This document shows positions 12,627 to 25,189 of a stretch of 64,000 nt of DNA, one piece after another (the first letter of the stretch is position 1; the number at the start of each line of letters is the position of its first letter). Source of the stretch: Monilinia fructicola (lineage: Eukaryota > Ascomycota > Leotiomycetes > Helotiales > Sclerotiniaceae); assembly GCA_008692225.1 (NCBI GenBank), contig VICG01000003.1, forward strand, positions 2,225,501-2,289,500, given 5' to 3'. The notes under the pieces are model-generated. The model did no database searches. It saw only the letters and a program-made list of their open reading frames with translations, and had not been told where the DNA came from. The translations under genes and the position numbers were made by a program.

Positions 12627-13600
12627 TTACAAGTACACACGAGTCAAGGCGACAATCTTGAGTATGTTTCCAGGCCCTCCCGTCGCACTAAGATGAAGAT
12701 TCATATCATGTCCCGTATCCGGAAGATTCTCCGTTTGCAACGCCCGTCCGCATTAGAGAAGAAGACAGCCAATGCCGCCGCAGTGATATCCCGAGTCCCA
12801 CTACAAGAAGCCTGACAAAACAAGAAATCCCCCTCACCAATACAGATGAAGGTCGGGTTTTTTGAAGCCGACTGCAGGCGCATGTATCTCCATAACCGTT
12901 ATGCTTTCGCCCAGCATCATCTTGTGTCGAAATTGAAATTGGCGCTCGAAGATCTCCACGTCGTGTAGAGCTCGTAGTAGCAGCCAAATGGTAGACATTG
13001 CGCGTTTGAACATTGCGTCATGCAGCCGTTGGCGAGCCCGCGGAAGTGTGCGAATGGGAGCGTTTTCCAGATCTGCTGGGCCATCGATGTGATTCCGCTG
13101 GGAGAACCGTGTAGGAAGGCAGAGCAGCCGGTTAGTACTAAGGCGGAGAAGTCATTAAGGTGTCTCGCCGATGCGGCCTGTGTGATTGCCGAGCCGAGAG
13201 TGTGAGCGATTCAAATGAGGTTCTGCAAACGGTGGCCGCCTAGCTTTCCTTCTTTGAGATGAGAAGAGGACCTGGAGAAGCTCAACTTGTTTGGCGGTCT
13301 GTACAATCTGAATTAGGTCGGGGTGTTGGGATATACTGGGTCAAGTCTATGTTATGATAGTATTTCCATATCCTTTCTCTGCTGTAGCATTCATGCAGCT
13401 ATAATCTGTCGCGTAATCCCAATATGTATTATCAAGCGTGCTCCGTGTGTCAAACGATGCATGGTTTCAGTATCTTGAATTTTTGAATTGATTGGTATGC
13501 AAGTTTTGGGAAAATGCTAAAACTTTCCGATACAGAAGCTGGCCCACCATCCAAAGCAGTAATAGTATCATTGCTCAATTGGAAAAGTCACGTAGGAACT
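12627..13600 (-). pseudogene. Decayed alpha/beta-hydrolase gene
   Basis: Scattered pieces in order match a fungal secreted alpha/beta-hydrolase family: DNTYWDYATDYS (about 13400-13441), HPDLIQIVQTAKQVELLQVL (about 13267-13330), LGGHRLQNLI-stop-IAHTLGSAITQAA (about 13160-13250), GEGDFLFCQASC (about 12800-12840) and the ending GHDMNLHLSATGGPGNILKIVA (to TAA at 12627-12629). The pieces need several frame changes and cross at least three in-frame stops, including TGA at 13211-13213. The nucleophile elbow, normally GHSLG, reads AHTLG at 13193-13207, so the catalytic Ser is replaced. Substitutions as well as indels are present, so this is real decay rather than only sequencing error. The N-terminal end is not clearly defined and may extend to about 13760. 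Confidence 0.6.
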
Positions 13601-16454
13601 TTGTCACTGGTGATTGCTGTCCAGTTCATCGATAGAGAAGTTTCTTATTTGTTAAGACCACCGGGATTTGCACTAATCCTTCGATACATTTTGTTGTAAA
13701 GAGCTGGAAAGTGGATTGAAATGAGAAGTGTCGAGTTTTCTAACAACTGAATGGTATCGCTGGACTCAAAGGGGGTTGCCAGTCGGTGAATTGTAGTCAG
13801 AGGGTTGAGATCTGCGAAAGACCGAACTTAATTTATGAGTAAACGATATCAAAGATCAAGATTCAAAACCATCAATTGTTTTGTCTACTTTGTAGGAGAA
13901 GTCGCCCACGGTTTTATACATGTATTAAATCAACAATGTGGTTGGCCCAGGTCAGCATACTCGAACGAAAGTCGGACGGAGCCTTTAAGATAAGTGTTTG
14001 TTAGAGCAGTATCTCCCCTATAATTTCTCGGGTTTGTAGTTCACTTCGATTGCAGTCACTAATACCCGAACTTCCCAACATCATCCTCATCATCTTCACA
14101 TCATGCAAACCAGCCATAACTTATAACACCGTTATCTTGATGAAAGCATACACTTGACACCGACGTACCCGGGTAGCGCAATCCCGTACTTTCTCGTATT
14201 GCTACGGCCAATTCTTTTGTTTAGTTGCTCCAAGAGCCTGGTATGATGAGCATCAGCGGTGGGGATGGTACTCGGTCGGATGTCAAACCCTAAGATGAGG
14301 TTCTCTCCAGCCACCAACAGTTGCTTTACATGGAGTGTATCTGCGAATACGTAATTAGAATAACACATGAGTGGTGCCATGGAAGGCAACTAGACCCCGA
14401 TAATGCGAGATATCAGTTCTAATCTTCGCACCCGAAGAAATGCGGAAAAGCCAGTAGCCGTATCGCTGGAAGTACTCTGGTTGATAATGCACAGTGACAA
14501 CTATTGGGAACTGTTGAAAACTGTTGAGGTTTTAGGAACTGTTGGGATGATGCCAACTACGTGAACATAGGTACAATATAGCCGAGATGTTTTCCCAGCG
14601 TCATGTCTTAGCAGCATTACTATCAGACCTCTCTCATCTACTGGAGTACGGCAGAATCAAGAGCTGCGTTAGCTTAGTGGAAAACTGATATTCTATAACT
14701 CCATTTTGATAGATAGAAAACATATATACAGATGCATTCTATTATTTGTATAAATCCATGGATTGGTTAAAGTCTGCGAGTACTCGTTTGATATGAATCC
14801 TTTACTGCTGCAACCACACTACTTTCTATTATATAGAGAATGGAGAGAAATTAGACCGAGGCTGTTGCTTTCAACATGTTCCCCGTGACTTCTACGAAGG
14901 AAATTGGCGATGGGAGATGGGATAACTATGCATCTTCGATGAACGGAGTGCTGAATAGCTTGGCGTCTTCATTATCCCCTCCACAATATTGTGAGGGTAA
15001 TCTTCCCACTCGCAATGAATGACAAAGCCTCCAATTCCGCAAAAATAAGGACAACAGGGTCCTAGCTTGAAAGTGCGCAGAGTGGAATGTTGAAAGTGCT
15101 GTGAATTTGAGGTTCGAGATCCTAATTCCTAGCTTGTTCGAGCAGCGTGCATTTTGCGGTCGTGTGTTTGGGGTTGAGGCTTTCTAGATGCAGCTGTTGA
15201 TTGCGATGAATGCCAGAAAGTTGATTAAATTCTATTCTTCAATTATTTATGGAGAATAGCGGAGCTTGTTTTTATGTTCACTTGGAAGTTTCCTCAGAGA
15301 GATTGGTTTTGATAGCGTATGGTGTCACTTGTGAAATGGTTCAATGCTTACTTCCCCTTCTTTGACTGCCGCATATCCAATAAAATTTTCCATTTAGGGC
15401 CCATCGGTAGATAATAATCTTGTTCCGGTATAAAAGTGTGCCATAGTACCAGACGGTATTCAAAGTGCATTTCCCAGCAATGTATTTGAACGAAGTTGGG
15501 TAAGTTCATATATTATAAGTCTATATTCTTGATAGCAACGCTACTTATGTACTCCTTCAAGACTGCTCCCAAATAGCTCACATTAGGTGACATTAAAAAG
15601 AAAATGTTGGCAGAATACCGAACTATCCAATTATCCACAAAACTATAATGAAGTAATTTCAACCCCGACAAAATCGCCGACTTTGCCCTTGATTGTCTTT
15701 TGGAGGCAGATGAAGCGGTAGTCATCTTGGCTTTATTTCCCAAATCTTCTTGATTCAGAATTTCGACGCCATCAACTATATTTCTAAAATACTATGCCAC
15801 ACGGAGTAAAATCAATCATAGTGACATGCGGAGGTATATCATCTCACACAGATAATCCCAAGTCAAGATAATCCAATCATTCCTCTCCTCCAATATCCCG
15901 CGAGAATGAAACGCAGAGTCTTTGAAGTTTGTAATAGCAATAGATCAATTATTCAAGAGGGCTACTAACCCCGATATATCAGATAGAATGATCCAAGTCA
16001 ACTCGACTTGATAAGTAGATGCATCCTGCAATGCATGTCCAATAACTTCACTTGAATTGCAATAGGTTGTAAGGAAAAAAGCTCATTATAAATCCATCTC
16101 ACCCAAAATCATCAAGTACAACCAAGTAACTTCGTATGACCTAGCTGAATAAAACAATTTACTCACCGCATCCCTCCCGTTGTAGCCAATCCCCCGAGGC
16201 TCTTGGCAGTCTCGTTTTCTATTGATACTTGGCAATAGGAGGATATTGATGTTGTATGTACCGCCAAGTTCATACTGATACTTATGCTCATACCCATCCC
16301 AATCCATCAAAACAACAAGATAGCAAATCGATGCGACACGACATGCACAATACACCACAAAATATAGAATGAATACTCAACTCAACCCCATAAAACATCC
16401 AAAGTCACAAACCCCTTGCCCTCACCCTCACGCTTACCCCCAACCCGCGCCCTC

Positions 16455-16530
16455 GGGTCATTTCTCATAAGACTTATCATCATAATCATCATAATCATCA
16501 TAATCAGCACAATCATCATAATCATCATCC
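16455..16530. repeat. Imperfect CATAAT/CAT microsatellite
   Basis: Repeated ATCATAATC units are interrupted once by a CAGCACAAT variant. Confidence 0.8.
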
Positions 16531-17639
16531 GAACCAATCAATAAACACCCCCGTACCTATATCCCCCGACTCATCGACCCAAATCCCCGACCCAAATCCC
16601 CGACCCCAATTCTCGCTCCTCTCCTCTCTCCTCTCCCCTCTCCATCCCCGTTTCCACCTCCCTCTACCTCTCCAACATCTTCAACATCCAAAGAGTCAAC
16701 GACCTCACAGACCTCAAAGACATCAGAGACTAACTCCCCCGCAATGACGATGTTACCGCGTGCACCATCTCGTACGCGATAACGGTAACGGTATGGTATT
16801 GTATCGTGCTGCACCACATGTACACTTCTCCCCACGATGACTAGCGATGCCGACTTGTAGTGAGCATCGGGGGTAGTGATGTGAGTGATGATAGGGATTA
16901 GTGCTGACGAATGGAGCATAGCATTGTATACGTATTGAAGTATAATGTGAAGACCGAGTGAACGAATGAGATGAGGAGTGAGGCAGGAAGGTAATGGTGG
17001 AATAGTATGAGTGTATGTGGTTGATTGGATGATTCGACTTGGATGAGATGAAAGGATTTGCTCCTATTCCACTTGGGTGGGTTTTTTACTACGTACATTG
17101 ATGGGTGTGTGGATGGTCCATAGAGATCGAGAAATGAGGATGGGGAGATCATCGTGAAGAAGTAATCGGGTGGATGGATGGGACTATTGATTTTGGGACT
17201 AGGTAGATTTGGTAATACTATCTTTCTGTCTTTCTGTCTTTTAAACCTGATTTATCTATTGATTGATTAGTTGATTGAATTGATTAATCAATTCATCCAT
17301 CCATCCATTCATCCATCCATCAAAAAGCTCAACTCAATTCCATCCAGAACTACCTCCGAGATATCTATTGAATAAGATAAGATAATCTAGATGGATGACC
17401 TACCTCAAGCCCTACAACTGTGGTAAGCAAGAAAGGCAAGATAAGATGTGAGAGATGACTCTAACGCATAGAACTAGATACCTAATAGATCATTTCAAAC
17501 GCCCTACTCGAGTATTATTCCTGAAGTAAACAATAAACAATAAACAATATATGAAAAATTCAATCAATCAATCAATCAATAAATCAAAAGCCTATCGTTG
17601 ATCTTCAAAAACACGTAAACCACCAAAGGAAAGATGCTA

Positions 17640-18115
17640 CTAATAGAGACATTTAGCCAGTTTTCATTTTCATTTTCATAGTTTATATAATAGGCATAGT
17701 TTTATGAATATAGTATTTTTTATTGAAAGGCATTTAGCTAGTTTTAATATTTTACAAATTAATGTATATATAAATAATATAGTATTTTATATAAGCGAAT
17801 AAATTAGATTAATTTAGAATTGTTAGTAATTCTAGTATAAGCATATATCTTTAGATTAATACCCGTTTTGATTATATTAGATTAATTCAATAAAAATAAA
17901 ACTTTATTTTATATTCTTCGAAATTGAGAAATATAGAGTAAGGTAAGGATTTTATAGCTGCCTTTTTAGGATTGATTATGATAGTGGATTAATCGCTACT
18001 ATGAATATCCTTATTCGAAACTTTAAATAGTTTCCTAAATGTCTTTAATGTTATTTTTACAGTATGATTTTAACAATAGCTCCAATATAAAATTAGGTAT
18101 TGAATGACGTTAACT
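17640..18115. other. Very AT-rich tract, possible eroded repeat
   Basis: About 475 bp of strongly AT-rich sequence with near-repeats such as GGCATTTAGCTAGTTTT (compare 17650-17665 and 17729-17745) ends sharply at CAGCTCTGCTCAGCTCTGC (from about 18122). No open frame is left. The composition is what repeat-induced point mutation leaves of a transposon in Pezizomycotina, but no element family is recognisable. Confidence 0.35.
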
Positions 18116-19176
18116 CTAGCTTCAGCTCTGCTCAGCTCTGCTCTGCTGAGTCTGCTCAGCTCTAGCTCCAGCGGTGACTAGCGACCAAGTACGGACCAAC
18201 AGGGCCAGACCAATTCCTTCTACATAGTTGAGTAAAAGTAGCCTTGTTGTTAATAGATCAGAAGAAACCCAGGATTTCCTGTGCGTACTAGGTAGAGTTG
18301 GGTACTCCAACGAACAAAGACACCCGTGGACACGGGAGATATATTTAGCGGCGGCATTATAAGGCAGGGAGGTTACTGTGCATTAATTAGCCTTACATAA
18401 TTGGTAGGTGGACTCTAGGATTTGTTTATATTCTCTTTATCGTTCTTACCTTAATTACTACAAGTGATACTGGATCAATTAGATGGTTCTTTTGAGTAGG
18501 TAGCTGAAGGTAGCTAGCTACCTAATCTTACATCGGGATAAAAACCATTGGATGATAAATGAACGACTCGTAAGTATACTCTGTAGGTAGGTCCATTAAT
18601 GGTTATTAAATATACCAAGCATTGTACAAGTAATCCCATCCGAATAATCCAACCCGCACCATCCAAACAATCTCGAAATAAAATTCTATCCGTTCTCATT
18701 TACCATTCATTTCACAAATAAAGTAGCGGATGACAGAACGGATACATCAAGAACCGAGACGTAATGAGGCAAGACAAGCGAGGATCTTCATCTCTATCTT
18801 AGCATCCCCAACCTAACCTCCGTAATTCCATTCTATAAGGTTACCCGTGCCGTTTGCACATACTCAAACGTTTCAACCATTCAAAAGTTCAGAGAGATTA
18901 GATGTCCAAAACTTCACGCACTCATATATACGAGTTGGATTCGTCTTCCCATCACGATAGATGACCTCCAAACCCCCATTTTTCCACTCAAGCAATGACA
19001 TAACCTAACCCAATCGACCGTAAACTGTTTAAGCGTCCCACCCTTCCAGCTTGATTCTCCTCCCTCTGTAGCATGTGTTGGCATCTCCATTTTGCGTTCT
19101 GTTGTCTGTCCGGTCTATTTCCCAACCTCAACAACTTTAATCTATATTACACGGACGCTTGCAATTAATTGATCAT

Positions 19177-19186
19177 ATGATGATGG

Positions 19187-19218
<32 letters not shown>
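19177..19218. repeat. (GAT)n microsatellite
   Basis: About 13 trinucleotide copies with one GGT interruption. Confidence 0.85.
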
Positions 19219-22200
19219 CGATATCACAACTAGTTGAACTAGAGGACTCGGGACAACGTGGAAAGGTGAGATGAGATGTCAAGGCAAAGGGAGGGGAAGA
19301 CGTACCACATATCCGCGCTTGAAACCTTGCTACCACTTACAACCTAATTAGCATCGAAATTCACCATCGAAATCCCAAATCCCTTCACGTACACCCATCG
19401 ATGATATGATGATGTAATCACCCAGCGAGCGACCGTTCAAGGGAAGGTCATGAAAGATCCTTGCAAGTCGACTTTCTCTCTCAAGGTGAGGTAAGCGCAT
19501 CCATCATTATCATTATCATCATCACCTCCTACCATCCCGATTCCTGACTCGCTTCCCTCCTTCCAGCTTCTATCCTGACTCGAATGTTGACGACGAATAC
19601 TCATGTTCTCCTTACTCATCGTCTCCCCATCCACCAATCCCATCCACACGACCCATCGACGCGATGAACGGGATGCGATACGATGAAGACGGATGGGGCC
19701 ATGAAGTAAAGGCTACTACTACTTACTTACTCATACCCGTTACCAGATCACTTAGTCATTAGATAGATGATTTACTCCCGAGATAGGTAAGGTAAGATAA
19801 GGTAAGCTAAAGTCATCAATCATACTACCTACTCGAGGATAATACGTGACTCGGAATCTTTGGTGCTTGATATTATTTATTTTCACTCTTGAATCAAGAA
19901 AGCAAACCAGCTAACATCTCCCCCCACGCCCCCCAACAATAAATACATCACACCTTACCAAACGATCACCGCACGGTAACGTGCGGGGAACCCGTGACAA
20001 GTACATGAATCTAAGGAGAAAGGAAGATGTGAGTATCACACATCACACGCATCAGATGAGGTGATAGGTAGGAGAGGAAGACGCCAACGATAGATTCTGA
20101 ATACCTGCCTACCTACCTACTGATATCGTCCCCCGAAGAGAAATCAAGACATCACCATCCATCCCCACTCCATCCACATCAAAAGGATCTGCTCTCTCCT
20201 CTTCCCCCAAAACGGCCCTATACATTCCGTCTTTGATTATTCTCCTTTCGCATCTTTGCATTTTTGCATCTTCCTGATCTGCCAATCTAGAGACACCTAC
20301 ATACATACACTCCCAAATTATATTACCCGATATCGGTATTAGCTTTAGGAGGTAGGTAGTTCTGTCATGAACTCTCTCTAGCCTCCTATCTCTATCACAG
20401 GCATACGATAAGCATAAGTATATCAAGCTGGAGCTACCCGCAGCTATAGCTAGCTAAGCTATGTAAGTCTTACCTCGGCAGTACACAAGTATCGATTGGT
20501 GGGATGTCAATGACATGCATACATATATTGGGATTCTCCATGGACGTTAGAGGAAAACAATAAAAATCGTAATTACTTTGTAATCAAGATACAAACAATA
20601 ATGCATGCCGATTTGACTGATCAAGGCCTGATCTGCCTCGGCATCTACGGGTAGACGGGTATCACAATACTGTGACATGGACCACATGGTAGATATCTAG
20701 ATACCTACCTACCTACCTACATACAGAGTAGAGAGATAACCAATATCCCAACCCACGACGCTATAGCCAATCCAAGGTCCCATCGTCCGTATGCGGCATC
20801 CTACATATGTCCCTACACGCATGCGCGCATACACATCCCCCGACCACGGGGTCCGACATGGGGAAGTGCGAGATGAGACCGGAAACAATAGATAGGTAAA
20901 TCAATCGGTCTGGACGCGATGCGATGCGCGGTGAGCCGCAGCGGGGAAGCCCCAAAGGAGACGGCTAAGAATGGAGAGAAGGAAGAGGTAGATGGGTGGA
21001 TGGATGAATGGATGAATGAATGGATGAAGACACGAACTTCCCCCAAAAAGGTGGCAGACGCAGACGTAGACATCCATAGACGCAGACGAAGCTTTTGATC
21101 TTTGCCAAGGGCCGGCGCGGGAGGTGGATGATTTCCTGTTATTGGTGGTGGTTAGGAGGGAGGGGACGGAGGGAGAGTTAGTTACTTGGCTAGGCTAGGC
21201 TAGACTAGCGAAGTGAAGTAATACATAAGGAAGAAAAAGAGATACTCGAGGAGCGAAAAAGCAATAAATAAAGACGGAGTAAATAAATACCTACTCGCGT
21301 AGTAACCATCAAGAGATGATTTCCCAACGGTAGTCACTCGATCAATCAATGATCAGCGGTCAACGATCAACAATCACCAATCCATGAATAATGAATGAAT
21401 AATGATCATCGCGAACAGGAGATGAACAGGCAGGTACAGTATAATTCGTAAGTAGTTAGCAACCCCGTCCCCCCTTCCCCGAAAGAAAAAAACAAGAAAC
21501 AAGAAAACCACACCCAACCCAAACCAAACCAAGCCAAGCCGCCCAGCACCGCTCGCAAACCTGGTTGGAGACTTGCAGTATTCTAGTAGAACCCTTCCTA
21601 CATATCCGGAACGACACCTGCAGCGCAGTCGAACGACGCAAGTAATATATGGACTGTAAAAGCAAACACGATGGATGGATGGATGGATGGACATCATACA
21701 CATCATCATCATCATCATCATACCGTCCTGTAAGATGACACGCCGGATCGCGGTCCCCCCTCGTCTTCCGAACATCCGATCACGTGCTCCTAGGATGTGG
21801 TTTCTGCTCCGATCCGCATTCCTGTTTTTGGTCGTGATGGGATGGATGGGATGGGTGTTTGGGCGGGCCCGTTGCTGGCTGTTTATGTGCGTGGGTTGTC
21901 GGTCTGAGGCTCAGGCTCAGGCTCAGGCTCGGACTTGAGTTAAGTTCAGTTAAGCTGACGCTGACGCTGAAGCTGAAGCGGACGCGGATGCTGAAGCACA
22001 AGCACAAACATGCACAGGAAACGATACGAGATGCGATACGCGATACGGGATACGGGGTACGAGGTGGATGGGGTGAATAGTATGTATCATCTCACGGAGG
22101 ACACGCCTGACTTTGTTACTAATTGAATGTACACTACACTACACTATACGATACTATTCGATACTATCTCATACAATACTATACTATGCTATGATCTGAG

Positions 22201-22220
22201 CTTAAGGTAAAATGTAGCAG

Positions 22221-22262
22221 TACATACATACATACATACATACATGCATACATGCATGCATA
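22221..22262. repeat. (CATA)n/CATG microsatellite
   Basis: Tetranucleotide array with CATG variants at the right end. Confidence 0.85.
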
Positions 22263-23423
22263 CGGTAGGTACAGTCAGATATCCGAACGAAGGGGAACAA
22301 GCAAAGCCAAGTTTGACATGTGTATCAAGCGACGCTCGATGGCAGGGGGAGAAGTGTGGTGATTATTATTACTATTGTCCGAGGGGCTAGGCTTGATGGG
22401 TGGATGGATCTCTATACCTAGTAGGTCGGTCGGGAGGGACCTGAAATTGTACAGAGTAGTTGCTTTGATGGATACAGACGACGGCGTATGGATCATATGG
22501 TTGTGATGAAGATTACAAAAGGAGGAGGAGGAGGAGGTCAAGCAAAAGCAAAGATTTTGAATACTATATTAGTAGGTGGCTGTATTAGTAGGTAGGTAGA
22601 TAGATAGATATCTTGATAGGGCTAGATAATCCTGATGACTAGCTAATAGCTTACTCTTCCTCTTCCACTTATCATCCATCATCCATCCATCCATCCATCC
22701 ATCCACAGCATCCACCATCCTCCTAACCCCGAACCTCGAACCTCGAACCTCGAACCTCCAACTTCGAACCTCCAACCCCAAACTTCGTACGGCTCCCCAT
22801 CCATCTTAGCCCACGACCTCCGTCCCCATCCACACCTGACCGACCATCCCGGTCCTCCGTAGAGCATCCGCCCGGCCCAACCTAGGCCCCAAGGAGTAGT
22901 AGTTGCAAAACAGGAAACAGGCATGAGACGATCGTTAGACTTCAGACGGACGCAATGCAATTGGGGGGGAACGGAAACCTGCCAGTCCTGTACAGTAGCA
23001 ACCTGAAGCTTACCAAGGGCCAAGGACCAAGGGCCAAGGGCCAAGTAAGCAAGAATGAGGGAGGAGGTCAGAGCGTTGGTAAAACATAAACATACTGTCT
23101 GTCTGTACTCCGTACGGTACAGAGCACGCATTGGCGTGTGGGATTATTGGAATATGGGATTGGAACATGGGATTGGAACATTGGAAGGCCTGGATTCTTT
23201 GGTGGTGTGTGGTTCGTTGTTGTTTTGTGCGGGTGGTTTATTGGCACTATTGAGGAATGGGCTGTTGTTTAGCTACCTAGGTACAGAGTAGATGGGTATG
23301 GGTGGGTAGAGAGTACGTAAATGGTTATAGTTGATTGTGAAGTTTCTCTGGGGTTTTTTGGTCAAAGGATTGATATGTATTTATATATATATGTATTTAT
23401 ATATATATATATTTATATACTTG

Positions 23424-23489
23424 TAATTAATGACTGCTTGACTGCTTGACTGCTTAACTTATTAACTGCTTGACTGCTTAACTGCTTGC
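23424..23489. repeat. GACTGCTT octamer array
   Basis: About eight imperfect copies of an 8-bp unit, some with AACT in place of GACT. Confidence 0.75.
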
Positions 23490-23687
23490 CGGCTTCATGG
23501 CCTCAATGCCTCAATGCTCGTATACCCACCCGACTTATTAATCGCTTGTCCGAATTGCAGTACTGTACCTCCAGGGCTGTGGATGACGAATATACTTTCA
23601 AAGTAAGTTCGGAGCATAAATTCATATACGGTACTACCTAGGTAGGTACTGTACTGTATAGAGTATGTATACAATTCATGATCCCAT

Positions 23688-23811
23688 CCATCATCCGTCA
23701 TCCGTCATCCGTCATCCGTCATCCGTAATCTATAATATAATCCGTAACATATAACCCATAATCCATAATCCATAATCCATAACCCATAACCCATAACCCA
23801 TAATCCACAAT
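23688..23811. repeat. Adjacent heptamer arrays CATCCGT and CCATAAY
   Basis: Five or more CATCCGT units at 23688-23731 are followed, after a short transition, by about eight CCATAAC/CCATAAT units to 23811. Both have a 7-bp period. Confidence 0.75.
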
Positions 23812-23959
23812 ATCTAACCCATAGCTTTTAACCTCTAACCTCTAACAACTACCTAACCTCTAACCCATAATCCTTAATCCGTAGTCTATATTAAATATTA
23901 TTTAGTTATTTATTAGTTTATTTATTTATTAATTAGTTATTTATTAAGTACTTCTTATA

Positions 23960-24035
23960 ATAGTAAATAATTAATAATAAATAATAAATAATAAATAATA
24001 AATAATAAATAATAAATAATAAATAATAAATAAGT
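23960..24035. repeat. AATAATA heptamer array
   Basis: About ten copies of a 7-bp AT-only unit. Confidence 0.8.
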
Positions 24036-24107
24036 AGTAACTATAGCTTTATTAACCTTAAGCGTACGTATACTACCTACTACTACTACTACTATTATTA
24101 CGATCAC

Positions 24108-24110
24108 AAC

Positions 24111-24209
<99 letters not shown>
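24108..24209. repeat. (TAA)n microsatellite
   Basis: About 33 perfect trinucleotide copies, the longest pure microsatellite of the window. Confidence 0.9.
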
Positions 24210-24311
24210 GTTACTACTTACTTATCCACAGCTACTAACTCCGTACTTGTTACTACTTAGTACTTACTTACCTTACCTACTTACTTACTTACTTACCTAC
24301 TTACTTCTACC

Positions 24312-24470
24312 TTCAACCATCCATTCATCCATCCATCCATCCCATTAAAGTATTACTATAATAAATTCCATCTATCCTCCGATAAATTGAATCCACTCTT
24401 CCATCATTCATTCATCCATCCATCCATCCACAATCCACACATCCACACATCCATCCACACATCCATTATC
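24312..24470. repeat. ATCC/ATCCACAC tandem repeats
   Basis: Several ATCC arrays separated by short unique sequence, the last ones mixed with ACATCC units. Confidence 0.7.
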
Positions 24471-25059
24471 CATCATCATCCACTTTCACTTACCTTGCCA
24501 CTACTGTACTCCCTTGCATGACTTTTACCCCAGAATCTCAACAATTTCGTGAATTGCAATTTTACTTACATACATTAGTTTTTTTATGTTGATCTCTCTC
24601 TCTGTCTCTGTCTGTCTCTCGCTGGCTTCTGCTTTTTACTGAAACGGATAGGGACTAGGAAAAGATCAAATGTCAAGATATATATCTTCACCATCGCTTT
24701 TTCGTTGAAACATATTGTAAATTGTTTGTGTTTCACTTTCCTCTTCTTTTCTTTTCTTTTCTTTTCGTCTCTTCATAACAGATAAGATAGCATTGCCAAT
24801 GCCTTTGCCATTGTATCCATCATATCTCTCGTCTCGGATCTGCTAACAAAAAGGTTGCCGATATCTGAACTCAACGGATTTTGTTAGTACGGTGCAGTAC
24901 AGTCAGTACAGTACACCTGAGCAGTATTTATTATATTACTCCGTACTTACGTATCAACACGCGCACAAATTAAATTAAAAAGAGATATACTACTTATATT
25001 TCATCATCACAAATTCATTCTTCATTCTTCGATCCATTCCATTCTTCCATTTTAAATTT

Positions 25060-25106
25060 TCAGTCTTCAATCTTCAATCTTCAATCTTCAATCTTCAATC
25101 TTCAAA
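25060..25106. repeat. TTCAATC heptamer array just upstream of the Reg1-like gene
   Basis: About six copies of a 7-bp unit, lying 85-130 bp before the start codon at 25190, so within the promoter or 5' UTR. Confidence 0.75.
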
Positions 25107-25189
25107 TACTGTACTCTTCTTATACTTACTTAAATGATCAAACGAGTTTTCGAAAAATCTCATTGCAATATCAACCAACAAAAAGAAAA

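Larger units (their letters stand above)
13601..25189. other. Long gene-poor, repeat-rich region
   Basis: I see no gene with a recognisable domain in 11.6 kb. Short minus-strand frames with fairly protein-like composition occur at 16557-17152, 19437-19649, 20109-20426 and 22275-22541, and the one at 20109 ends at a plausible GTAGGT donor. They could be exons of a poorly conserved gene or of a long non-coding transcript, but none could be chained with confidence. Tandem repeats are listed separately. Confidence 0.45.
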
